This document shows, piece after piece, positions 39,069-52,400 of a DNA stretch of 64,000 bases (positions are counted from its first letter, which is position 1; each line of letters opens with the position of its first letter). Under the pieces are notes generated by a model that saw only the letters and a list, made by a program, of their open reading frames with translations, ran no database searches and was not told the DNA's origin. Position numbers and translations under genes: made by a program. The stretch is from Semisulcospira habei (taxonomy: Eukaryota; Mollusca; Gastropoda; Semisulcospiridae): NCBI GenBank assembly GCA_036245525.1, contig BTPG01000005.1, positions 174,638,784-174,702,783 of the forward strand, read 5' to 3'.

Positions 39069-42000
39069 ACAAAAAACAGCCTTTATACTATTGCTGGTTT
39101 AACCCCTTTCTGAAATCTTTTTTAACTCCATGGAAGAAAAAAACCCCAACACAAACCAAAACTAATCTGTTCAAAGAACATCGATACAAAGTGGGGTCAG
39201 CATAAAGCATAGATCCACATGAACCCTCACAACTTGCATTTAGTTCTGCTTCTTGTGTTCCAGAAGTGGAGGGGCTAAACCTGGAAGGACTACCACAAAA
39301 TTAAGAAAAGAAGAAGAAGAAGAAACAGACAGGGCTGGATGAGGCACATATGAGGGTCCTACTTCTAGCTAATAAGGTAAGGGATTGATACAGGGGGCCT
39401 ACTTTTGCAGCAGCAGCTTGAGAGGCCCTGACGAGGAGCACCCTGCAGCAAAGTGTATCGTACGTCGGCCCTTGGCATCTGCCACCAGGAAGTTTGGGTC
39501 TTGGCCAAGAACCCTCTCCAGCACGCTGGGGTCAGGGTTGCAGGCTGCAGCGTGAATCAGTGTGAACTGGACAAAGCAAAATGCATGAAAGGCCATCAAT
39601 ACAGATCATAGTTAACCATTTTCATCAAGATACACTACTGCTTAAAATAAATTTGACTATAGTTCAAGGGTGGTTTCACAATTTCTTGGCACATTAGGCG
39701 CCAAGCTATTCTGGCACCACCTTTGAACTAAAATAGATGATCTCTAATTTGTAATGTAGCCCTCATAGGAGAACAAACAAATTTTAAAAAACATCCTCCT
39801 CAGGATGTAATGGGTTAAACATGTCTCAGCCATCATCTTTGAGGGATGAGCCTTGCTGAGGTGACCACCAGCTGTAGGTCTTGTGAATTTTTCTCGTCTG
39901 CTCCACCCATTCCCTCGCGCTGGGACCATATGGCGTTGAGGCGCGTCCCCTGGGTGGTGGATAGGGGGTCCCTCGTGAGAGGGGTGCACTGAATGAAATA
40001 AGGTGCCGTGAACCAACATGGTCTAAGGGAAGGTGACCCCGACAGAAAACCCCTGGTCCTCCTAGTAAGGGGGTTGGGCGTGGGGGTAGCTTCCCCACCC
40101 TGCAAAAAAGGAAATAGCTACAAAAACGCCGACGAAAAGACTAACAGTAATTCCTTTCCTGGAGGAGGAAGGTTCTTCTACCAGAAGACTTATGACGTCC
40201 TGTGGTGAAAGCCGGAAGTCTTCGGAAGCCACAGGACCGAGCCGCCTCTCTCTATCCAGGGATACAACCATGGGCACATGGAACGTCAAGACCATGTACC
40301 AGAGCGGCAAGGCTGCCCAGATAGCACCGGAAATGCAAAAGTACAACCTTTCCCTGCTAGGTATCACTAGGCAGGCATTGTCATGGAACCCCCAGGGAAA
40401 GAGGAAAAGAGGTAGGCCGAGAAACTCCTGGCGTCGAGACCTCCAAGCAGACATCAAGAGACTGGGAACCACCTGGAGTAGAATTGAAGGAGAAGCACAG
40501 GACAGGAGTTGCTGGAGGTCTCTCGTCGACGGCCTATACCCGGGTAGGGGTGACAGGCGTAAGTAAGTAAGTAAGCTCCACCCATTCACAAGATACTAAT
40601 CAACTATTATTTCCTTCACTTCATTGTGCTTCTATGGATATAGTTATATTTAACCCTTTGGCCGTTGTTAGGGCTTTTTTTGCATAGAGGAATTACCTCA
40701 ACAAAAAGTGCTACCAACAGCCACAGGGTCAAAAGTTTACACAGCTAGTAATGGGCATAACATGTTTAGTAAATCTTGTTTGGACACACAAAAGAAAACA
40801 TACAAACCCCTTTCATGCACTGGTTGCTCTTGAATGTAATTTGAGATGGTGGGACACTTCTGAGTTCATCTCCACTCTTCGCCTCCAACACCTGAAGAAG
40901 ACAATGAGGGAACCATTAACCCTTGACTGTTGGTCGTGGACTCTCTTGCAATGATTCCTGCAGGAAACATGACAAAAAGTGCTATTGACATCCAAAGGGT
41001 TCAAATGACAACTTAAAATCCTTCGGCCATTGAATTATCCTCCTCTGTTGTGTGTGCTATACACAAATCACGATGACCATGATTCGAAATACTCCCAAAT
41101 AACAAAAGGTCTTTGGACCACATTGGTTTGAGGACCTTTCTTTTGCTCAGTGGAATGGAAAGACTTGGTTCTTCTGAATGCACAATGCACATGTTCACCC
41201 TGTGGCTGTCAGTAGCATCCTTTGTTGCAAAGATTCCTTCAGGAATCATCGTGACAAAAACTGTTACCAACAGCCAAAGGGTTAGCTTGCTAAAATTCGC
41301 TAATACAGCGAACAATTTGCTGATACAACAGCTTATCAATGTTGTCATGCCTCAACTAAGACATGTCTATGGTACTCTACCCTTCTTATCCCAATACATA
41401 TGAGAAGCCACATGTCCCAGAGGTGTGCTTCTGCCCCCCCCCCCACCCCCCCCACCCCACCTTAACAGAGAACTCTCCTGTGTACAAAAGTGAAGAAGAG
41501 CAGAAAAATCTTTTACTATATACATTTACTTTTAAACTTCAAAAGTTTGATTTAGTCCTTTTGTTTAGAATTATTGTAAGACATAATAAGATCAATTATA
41601 AAGGAAATATTGCAAACTATTAACACTTTATTGCCTGAAAGAGATCCCTTTAATTATCTTCCTTAATGACAGTTGAAGGGTTATGTAGTGCCTGATCCAT
41701 CAGGCACCATGTACTGATGGACGCAGTGACCATGTTTCTTACTGAACAGCCGCGTGTGTACTCTTTAGAAACCTTTAATTTTGGACTGCTTTCACATTAA
41801 TGATGTAGTTCTACTACTTTTGCTTTTAAAATGACTATGAAGTTATATACTAGTTAAGTTCAGAATTAAGTTGGTGACTGTTTATGCCGGAGCGACTGTC
41901 TAAACACCAGCGCTGTACTATGGCGGAAACAGGCCCCCAGGTGCTGTTTTGACCGTTGTTATGTTGCCTAGATCGGAAATCATTTCCGTATCGATGGTAT

Positions 42001-44671
42001 CTCATGTTGTTAACTTGTTTTTTCATGTACTAGCTTAAGTCAAGTAGGGAACTTAATAAAGAACATATAATAGTGTGTTCAGGAGACATAGGGCTGTCTT
42101 AGTATTCTATTTTTGTCAGGGAGGTTCGGGTCGGGATGAGGCCACTGGCGCTGGCCATTGAGATGCCTTGACGACGGGCTTCACCCGTCCCGAGTCATTG
42201 TCCATTTTGTAGCTCTGTTATTGTAATTTGTGGAATGAGTGAGCGAGTGAATGTGAACAGCACCTGTGGTGGCAAAACTGTAATTGCCCCTTGAGGGATA
42301 AATAAAGTTGTTTTGAATTGAATTGAATTGTACTAGTACCTATTTGGCTAATCAAGCACTAAACAAGGGTCATGCTGGTGTTTTTATTTTTATGCGTGTG
42401 TACAGGGTCAGTAAAAACACCAGCATGACCCTTGTTTAGTGCTTGATTAGCCAAATAGGTACTAGTACTGGCACGACGGACTCTGGCAAGTCATGAGATC
42501 GTTCAACATAGAGGAGGGACTGATCCAAATGATAGAAGCGCTTTACAAGAACGCCTGCAGCGCGGTTCTACTTAACAATCAGTCAGGCGAGTTCTTCAGG
42601 ACGACGATCGGTGTTCGTCAAGGATGCCTGCTCTCTCCTGTCCTTTTCAACATATTCCTGGAGAAGATCATGCAGGAAACCCTCCACGACCACCATACTT
42701 CAATCTCTATTGGTGGCAGATCCCTGTGCAATCTTCGATTCGCAGACGACATTGACCTCATGGCAGGCAGCAATAGTGAGCTCCAAAACCTGACAGACAA
42801 ACTTTTAAGTAGCGCAGGGTCTTATGGCATGGAGATCAGTACGGATAAAAGCAAAGTGATGATCAACACCACAAGCGACAGCAGCAGCAACATTCACATG
42901 AATGGCCAGAAGCTAGAAGAGGTCAATAGCTTCAAGTACTTGGGAGCCACCCTGTCCAAAGACGGTAGTTGCATAGCAGAGATCCGTATCAGGATAGGTA
43001 CAGCAACATCCGCAATGGCCAGGCTGGACAGGATATGGCGAAGTAACTCCATCAGCTTCACCATCAAGTACAGGCTTTACAAGTCCCTCGTAGTGTCTAT
43101 TCTACTCTACGGCTGTGAGACTTGGACACTGCTTGCAGACTCAGAAAAGAAAATCCAGGCCTTTGAGAACAAGTGCCTGAGGAAGTTGCTCCGCATCTCG
43201 TACCGCGAGCACAAGACCAACGAATATGTACGGAGCATCGTCACTTCCCTGGTGGGCCCACATGAACCCCTTCTGGCAACCGTGAAACGGCGCAAGCTTG
43301 CTTGGTTTGGCCACGTGACCCGACACAACACCTTGTCCAAGACTATCCTCCAAGGCACTCTCGAAGGAAGTCGTCGGCGAGGTCGTCAGAGAAAGAGTTG
43401 GGTCGCAAACATAAAAGAATGGACCGAACTCAAGATGCCAGACTTGCTTGCCACCGCCCAAAATAGAACTCAGTGGAGAGCACTGTCTATTGCTGCTGCC
43501 TTTCAGTCCCCCCAACGCCCAGTTCGGGCAAGGGACTGATGATGATGACAGGGTCAGTAAAAATGTGTATGAAACACCAAATAATGCATGGACTTAACCT
43601 TTAAACAAATCGGCACTGGTGTTTTCAGTTTTGCATGCATGTACGCACAAGTTCAGGAAAAATGCACAAGACACCAAAAATTATGTGAACTGAATCTAAG
43701 AAACAGCTAGGTAAACACACTTTAACACAGTATGATAGGGCTATTCACAAAACTCATTTGTTAAAAAAGATCATCATAAAAATGAAATTTTATTGTCACC
43801 ACTACTTTTGATCACTTCTGGAACAACTATTTTAAACAACGAATCACACAAATAGGGGGTCATCTCAAAGACGTGTGCTTTGTATGCAGAGCCCTCCCCA
43901 AAATGCCAAAAGCCTCCCAAAAATGCAAATGCAATACTCATGAACCCTGACTAAGCAATCCTTTTTCAAGGTCCCATAATCACAGACCAGCACAGAACAG
44001 GGGACATCAAAACTTTGGCTTTCCACATAGTACTTTTTGTCAAAAGGAATCTCCTCAACAACAATAAACAATGCGCAAAAGGCCATCGGGCCACCGGCCA
44101 TCGGCCCTAGCACAGCTGAGCGCAGGCCAACGGCAGCTGATGTTAGCCCAATGGACTTTGCATACTGGGAAGGTTATACCTACAGCCAAAAGGTTAGCCT
44201 ATGACTTTATTTATGACAAACTGTGGCATCTACCTTGACCAGAAGACCTGGAAGGCGTCTGTAGGTATAATGCGCTTCCATAACTTTCTGCAGGACTTGG
44301 GCAGCTTGTACATTGTGGCCATGCAGGAGCATGTACATCAGGTTCTGCATGAAGCATACCATCTGCAACATGTCAGATGGAAAAAAGTGACACTTGGAAA
44401 AAGAAAATTGATGACAGGGAGGACCACAGCTCACTGCATATCTCCAGCTCAACCCATTCAGCCAGCACAATGCAACAAGACAAATCAACCATGATAGTTC
44501 AAGTGCCAGAACAATGCCAAGCCATGCCAGCATCACCCTTGAACTATCATGGCTGCTCTGTCTCCTGAAATGAGAAGTACATGTAGTCCAACTGCTTCCT
44601 CTGACATGATAGCACATTAAATTCTCATGCAAGCAAAGCAGAAGGCACACATAAATGTCATATGCCATGCA

Positions 44672-44703
<32 letters not shown>

Positions 44704-46413
44704 TACTACTACTTGGCTTGACTTCGCGAACGAAGATTTTATAGGAGTTGCCCACGACGTCTGCAGGCTTGTTCGTGGCTGCGGAGGCCAATCCGAGACA
44801 GGCAGGTTCGACCGCAGTGGCTGCAGGGGAAGGTATGGCCAGGGTTCTGAGCTGCGGCATCTCTGTTTTTTCTCCTGAGCCGCTTGTCCTTAAGGCTAGC
44901 TCTGTGAGAGTCCTCAAAGGAGACATCATCATCATCATCAGTCCCTTGCCCGAACTGGGCGTTGGGGGGACTGAAAGGCAGCAGCAACAGACAGTGCTCT
45001 CCACTGAGTTCTATTTTGGGCGGTGGCAAGCAAGTCTGACATCTCGAGTTCGGTCCATTCTTTTATGTTTGCGACCCAACTCTTTCTCTGACGACCTTGC
45101 CGACGACTTCCTTCGAGAGTGCCTTGGAGGATAGTCTTGGACAAGGTGTTGTGTCGGGTCACGTGGCCAAACCAAGCAAGCTTGCGCCGTTTCACGGTTG
45201 CCAGAAGGGGTTCATGTGGGCCCACCAGGGAAGTGACGATGCTCCGTACATATTCGTTGGTCTTGTGCTCGCGGTACGAGATGCGGAGCAACTTCCTCAG
45301 GCACTTGTTCTCAAAGGCCTGGATTTTCTTTTCTGAGTCTGCAAGCAGTGTCCAAGTCTCACAGCCGTAGAGTAGAATAGACACTATGAGGGACTTGTAA
45401 AGCCTGTACTTGATGGTGAAGCTGATGGAGTTACTTCGCCATATCCTGTCCAGCCTGGCCATTGCGGATGTTGCTGTACCTATCCTGATACGGATCTCTG
45501 CTATGCAACTACCGTCTTTGGACAGGGTGGCTCCCAAGTACTTGAAGCTATTGACCTCTTCTAGCTTTTGGCCATTCATGTGAATGTTGCTGCTGCTGTC
45601 GCTTGTGGTGTTGATCATCACTTTGCTTTTATCCGTACTGATCTCCATGCCATAAGACCCTGCGCTACTTGAAAGTTTGTCTGTCAGGTTTTGGAGCTCA
45701 CTATTGCTGCCTGCCATGAGGTCAATGTCGTCTGCGAATCGAAGATTGCACAGGGATCTGCCACCAATAGAGATTGAAGTATGGTGGTCGTGGAGGGTTT
45801 CCTGCATGATCTTCTCCAGGAATATGTTGAAAAGGACAGGAGAGAGCAGGCATCCTTGACGGACACCGATCGTCGTCCTGAAGAACTCGCCTGACTGATT
45901 GTTAAGTAGAACCGCGCTGCAGGCGTTCTTGTAAAGCGCTTCTATCATTTGGATCAGTCCCTCCTCTATGTTGAACGATCTCATGACTTGCCAGAGTCCG
46001 TCGTGCCAGACGCGATCAAATGCTTTCCTGCAATCAATGAAGTTGTGGTAGAGTTCGCGCTGATGCTGCAGATGTTTCTCGATCAGGACGCGGCAGTTGA
46101 AAATCTGCTCTACAGTGCTTCTTCCAACTCTGAAGCCAGCCTGTTCTTCTGCCAGCAGTTCCTCGGCGAAAGTTTTGAGGCGGTTGAGAATGATTCTAAG
46201 CATTACTTTGCTAGGGTGACTTATCAAAGGAGACAGCTGCCTTGTAAATGGTGGAGCGCCAGGTGTCACGGTCCGCAGCAAGCGAAGACCACTGGTGGTG
46301 GTCGATTTGGCAGGCACTAAGTGACTTCTTGAGACAGTCTTTGTATCTCTTCTTTGGTGCCCCTCTGTCACGGTGTCCAGTAGCAAGCTCGCCGAACAGG
46401 GTGATCTTTGGTA

Positions 46414-46475
<62 letters not shown>

Positions 46476-49400
46476 TGCACATCTACATCTACACAGTACT
46501 GAGCACCAAAAGTGGGAAAGTAGGATGAAACAAAAAAAAAGAAGCTAAAGATGAAACAATGCCTGTTTTAGACATGTCTGACAAAGTATAAATACAAATC
46601 GAAAAAAGAAAATATAAGTAATATGTTCTGTGTTGACACAATTGAGGATCCACTGAGGGGGGTATGATAACCCATTTCGGATGCACCATAGGGACACATG
46701 CAATGCACCCACTCTAATTAAATTTAATATGCACCATTTTGTGAACATGTAATGTTCAGTCAAAGAGTAAATATACTTTTTGAGGTGATTTTAGAAAACA
46801 AATCACCTAAACGAAAGGTTAGAGCTGCGTCAAAACTTGGGACACCGTAGCATCTGAAACATCTTACCAAATCATTTCACCACAAAAGCAAGAACAGTTG
46901 TTTTCCAGTAGTTAAGCACAAGCAAGGTATAAAACAAGTGAAACAATATAGCAACCAAAAACAATAAAATTATATTAGTTGCATCTCCTAAATATTACAC
47001 TTGTTAGTTATGACGTTTCAGATGTCATGGGACACCATGAATGAAATAACACTTGTTTTGACTTGTTATTTGGTGTCTTTTCCAGTTGTTCTGGTCTGGT
47101 GGACATGCAATCATTGATAGCATAAGATACCTCATAAAATATAGATATATAAGAAAAATACTGCAAACACTAATGGTGGCACTAGGCAGTTTGATCAGGA
47201 TTGGCTTCTATATTTACCAGCGACTTAAGACGTGAAAACAAGCTCAAACTGAACGACGACAAAACGGAAGCCATGCTGGTAGGCACTCGCCAGAAACTTT
47301 CCCAGCTCCCTCCCTCTCTCCACCTTCAAATTGACAGCACCCCCATCTCCCTCTCTGACTCGGTCAAGAACCTTGGCGTTATCCTCGATTCCTCTCTTTC
47401 CATGACCAGCTTCGTCTCCGCCACGGCCCAGGCATGTTATTTCCACCTCCGCCGCATCAGTCATATCAGAAAATACCTCACTACCGAAGCTGCCACCAAA
47501 CTCGCTGTCTCTCTCATCTTATCTCGCATCGACTACTGCAACTCTCTCCTTTCTGGCCTTCCTCACTCCACCACTCTCACTGTCCAGCGCGTCCAGAACA
47601 ATGCTGCCCGCCTCGTCCTTAGAAAGAAAAAATCCGACCACATCACTCCCCTCCTCAAGCTCCTTCACTGGCTCCCCATCCCCCAACGCATCCAATACAA
47701 GATTCTGTCTCTCTGCTACAAATCCCTGAACAACTACGCTCCCACCTATCTCTCCAACTTACTTCACCCCTACACTCCTTCCCGCTCCCTCTGCTCCGCC
47801 TCCTCATCCCCCGCACCAAACTCAGCACTTTCGGCCCCCGCTCCTTCTCAGTATACGGTCTATCCACCTGGAACACTCTCCCACTCTCTCTCCGTCAGAA
47901 ACACTCTCTCTCCTCCTTCCAGTCCGCCCTCAAAACTCACCTCTTTCAACAGTTCTAGCACTACATCACCATGCTCCCCACCCCAAGCTGACCGTCGTAA
48001 TGTATTTTCACTTTTTGTGGTACGTGAGTCATTGTCTAAAGCGTGCGCATGAGTGTGCGAGTTGTGAGTGCACGCTTAGAGTTATAATTATTATAAGATA
48101 AGCGCATTATAAATACCGTAATTATTATTATTATAATTATTATTTATTTTTTATTATTATTATAGAGGTGTAAAAGTGTGGGTCTGAGGGTGAGGAGCAG
48201 AGGTACAAGGCTTGTGTACACAAGATGAATGTTTATTTGCAATGTACTTATTCAGTTTTGTGTGTATTAATGAATGCTTTAGTTGAACATTTTAAGAAAT
48301 AGTGAACTTAAAAAAAAATTAAATTTACAATTAAAAAAACCCAAAAAAACCAAAAACAAAAACCTAGACTTACCCCCAGAATGCTCGGTGATTTGTAAAA
48401 GGAAAGCAAAACAGATGGTTCACTACACTAATAAATTAAGCTCTCACGGATGATACACTTTTTATGATTTAGTCTTTTCACAATCTTAAAAGTCTGCACT
48501 GTCATGTTTCCGATGCTGCATGGGACTTAACACAAAAATGCAATCGTGACATCCCATGACACGTCCTAAATAAACTTCACCTTCAGAATTTTTGTAAGTT
48601 TTAAAGCATTTAGAAAACACTCACTACACGGTTGATGAACACTGTGCATAATAATCGTCCTTGCACAGAAGATTAATTTGGTGCTGTGTCAGATTTGTTT
48701 GAAACCGATGTTGCACAAGACACAGAGTAAACATAAGCACGGTCTATTTAAAAACTGTTATCTGCTATAAAAATACAAACATGCAAATAATGATTTAGAT
48801 TGATACATGGAACATAAAAAAATATAAAAATGCCAAGCTGTAATGCAGATGGTCCAAGATAATTGTTAAAATTTGCAGATTCAAACTGTATGCTGTTAAA
48901 ATGAGGCGCAAGCGTTTCAGACGCACGGTGATCAGAAGTCGGGACACGTCACTGTTTTTTGTGTACCAGGGCTAAAATGTACATGGATTTTCTGTGTAAA
49001 CGTCATCAGTTTGTGTGGAATTTCCCAGGGAATTCCCTCAAGACTTGGCATTTGGGACACTGCGATATAAAAATTTTCTCAGCATCCAAATCTTTCAAAT
49101 ATTTGTAACCTATTATGGTGCAAAATGAAGTATTTTGGGTATAGTTTATTGATGCACATAGTAGACAAGCTGATTGTTTCCTCAAAAACATTACCGATGC
49201 CATTACTACAATGGAACAACCTATAGCTAGCGTAATTTTAGCCCAAAAACTTACGATGTGTACCATTAGAGCCAGGGGAGACCACCAGCGGTACCGTGGC
49301 CTGGTACCCGGGTAGCCTCCCTTCCCACCTTAACAGGTGAGCACTAGCGCATCCAATCCAACCAGTTCTTTCCTTTAGCTTACAGCGTACGGACATGTCA

Positions 49401-52400
49401 CCTTAGCCCTCTGCGGTCCTACCTTGGCTGTGAATGGTCGGCTTTGGCTAGCCTTCTGTGGTTGCTCCTAGCCTGTACCTTGGAACTTTCTGCTTTGTGT
49501 ACCTTCTTCGAGGAACGTTTGTGGTCTCTGTGCCTGTGCTAGAAGAACTTCAGAGACGGAGTAGACTTTGTGCGAGCGAGAGAACCGGTTCGGTCGTGGA
49601 GCCGGCCTTCGCCCCACGTGGGGGCTCAGCCCTGCGCCGGTTTTTGAACTGTTGCGGCTTGTGTGGTGGCCTCTCAGAGCTTCGCTTCGCTTCTCGGGTG
49701 TTTCTTCTACTGCGGCCTCTTCGGTCAAGTTCGCCGTTGGCGGCCGGAACTTCGTTGAGGAACTACCGTCCCTGCTCAGCTGGCCTTCCAGTGTGTGGGC
49801 GCCGCTGCTACTCCTTCTTCGACCTCAGGTGTTTCCTTCCCCTGCCCCTGCGACATGTCCAGGTAAGGTCTTGAGTTTTGCTAGCGCCCGCGCCTCTGGC
49901 GACGTGCGCCGGCTTTCTTGCCTTCTTTGCTTGATGTACTCGACACAAGTTAGTGGGGATTGGGACGGTGATATGACGAAGTAAGAAGTGTCGGTGCGTG
50001 GTTTCGTCTCGTGGCCTTCTGCTACGACCAGTCGCCTTGTAGTGTCACTTTATGTTGCAGTGGTCAAGTCACCTGCACCAGATGTGGCGACTTCCAGTGG
50101 CCGACTGACAAGCATGCCGTTTGCCTCCTCTGCACTGGTTGTTCCTCGAGCCGCACCTGTGATGTCTGCGCTCTCTGGGTGGAGGAACAGTGGGCTCAGC
50201 TGTGGAGTTTTTATCGGCGTGGCAACAGAAGACCGCCGCCCTCCAGCAGCCACAAGCATGCTTCGGCCAAAGACCCAACACGCTCCTACGTCGCCATTGG
50301 GGGAAGGCATACAAAGGCTCCCCCCTTGCGCACCCACTCTCTCGAGTCTGGTCCGCAGCGAGTCCGCTCGCCCCGCTCTGCGGAAAACAAACAAGCCCCA
50401 ACTCTCGACGTTGGGGGATGCCTTTCTCCCCCCTTGCGCACCCACTCTCTCGAGTCTGGTCCGCAGCGAGTCCGCTCGCCCCGCTCTGCGGAAAACAAAC
50501 AAGCCCCAACTCTCGACGTTGGGGGATGCCTTTCTCCCCTCTTGCGCACCAGCTCGCTCGAGCCAGGTCCGCAGCGAGCTAGCTCGCCCCGCCTTGCGGA
50601 ACCCAAGCCTCACAAGACCACCGACGCTGTTGGACGCCGTGTTTCTCCGTCGCCTGACCCTCGGCTTCGTCCTTCGACCTCTGACATTCGTCCCCGAGTT
50701 CTCGACCATCTGGATTCTGCCTCTCGGGAGGACCGGTTGCGTCGCAGCCCTCGCCCGCGTTCGCCTTCTAGGACTGCGTCTTCCCGGCCTCGGACCTGTA
50801 GCCCGTCGTCTTCGTCCCGCTCCTCCCGCTACAAGCCTCCTTCGGTCCCTGCTCGCTCCTCACGCCCGACTTCGCCCGCTGCTTCAGTTTCCCGGACGTC
50901 TCGCCCGCCTCATCGTTCTTCCCCTCGGCCTGTTGAGGTGCCTTCTTCCGTGCGGTGCTCTCCCCACTGGGCTTCTCCTTCGTTCGTCCGTCCGGCTCCG
51001 CACCCCCGGCTGTCATCTTCCCCCTCCCTCCCCGGCGCCCCTCCTCCCGCCGTCTCCGCTTCCGCTCCCCTTCCCGTCTTCGTCCTCGCTCTCGCCGCTC
51101 CACTTCGCATGGACGCTCCACTCGTCGGTCTCACCGCTCCCGTTTGCGCCATCACAGCCGCTCACCTCGGTCTCGCTCCTCCTCGTGGCGGCGCTCGTCT
51201 CCTCGCTCCCTGGTGCGTCGCCCTCCTGCTTCGCCCGTCGATGTGCTCAGCATCACCTTGGAGGACTCTGGCTCGTTTTTGGACCGCTCGGCTTCCTTGC
51301 GTACTCGCTCGCCATCGGCTCCCTTGTCGCCTTCCCTACGGACGACCAGGACAGAGACACTCGCTTCGCTTGACGTAGCCGCTCGCTTGATTGCCTCGTG
51401 TCTTCCCCCGGACGCCTGTCCCCCGTCGCCGCCTCCCAAGAGGAAGCTCTCGGCCTTTGCGGATGCGGATCGAGCCTCCAAGAAGTTTAAGTCCCTCCCT
51501 CAGCCACCAGGGTTCTTTGGCCTTCGTGACGCTTTCTCCGCTCTCCTACTGCAGGGTTCAAGCTCAGACGCTCCCTTCTTCTTCTCCAACGCTCGCTGGC
51601 CGGCGGACTTGGATATTGCCTTTCAGCACTGCTGGCATGCCGGACACTCGCAGACCTTCGCTGCTTCCATACCCGCGGTGGACCCTGCAAGCTGGTGGAC
51701 TGCGCGCCTCCCGCCGTTGCATCTCTCCCGGACTGGAACGGATGGCGGTTCTTGTACGCAACGCCCTCTCCTGCGCGGGTTTCCTTGACCTGACCACGCA
51801 AGCGATCGTCAGCCTTCTGGAATGGGATGGACACCTCTCGGCTTCGCCGCTGGTAGGGGACCTCCTCGCCTTGGCTACGGCCGCTAACCGGGCTGCGTAT
51901 CACGCTTCAGTCAACTCCATGGCCGCTGCCGCGAACTGTGATTTGCTCCGCCGAGATGCCGTCTGCCCCGACATCCGGCAGGATCTACGGAGACAACTGC
52001 GTCAAGCTCCACTCGGTGATCTCCTTCTCTTCGGTCCTACCTGGCAGTTGGTGAGGGACGCTAATAAGGAGCTTTGGCCTTCCCGCGCCTCCTCCGCCCG
52101 CTTTCAAGCAGCCCGCAAGGCTGTGGGTCGTGCCCTGGGGTCCTCCAGACCCGCCCAGGCCCCGCGCCCCCGACGTCGCCGCCTTCCCCTGCGTCTCCCC
52201 ACCACCCGCCGCGCCGGCCCGCCCCCCCGACCCCGCCTCTGCCTGGCCCAAGCCCGCCCGCCGCCCAGCGCGGGGCCGGGCCCGGTGACTCTCGCCCTCC
52301 TGCGCCCCCGCTGACCGCTCCCGGGTCTCCAGTCAGCGGGAGGCTTGCCATTTACAGCGACGTGTGGTGGTCGCTGTTCCCCGACGACCCGTGGATCCTT

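Larger units (their letters stand above)
44673..46470 (-). mobile_element. LINE-A fragment in a (TA)n tract, split by LINE-B
   Basis: LINE-A body lies at 44713-44925 and 46224-46412 (C2H2 end and preceding region). TA-repeat tracts flank both outer ends (44673-44702; 46414-46470). LINE-B sits inside with its own target duplication. Confidence 0.88.

Noticed and set aside
44627..44878. Open frames with tyrosine-isoleucine repeats
   Set aside because: Translation of the TA microsatellite beside LINE-A.
49988..51373. 461-codon frame in the DIRS gag region
   Set aside because: Overlaps the frame with the Cys/His cluster; it is an alternate frame of GC-rich sequence with few stops.
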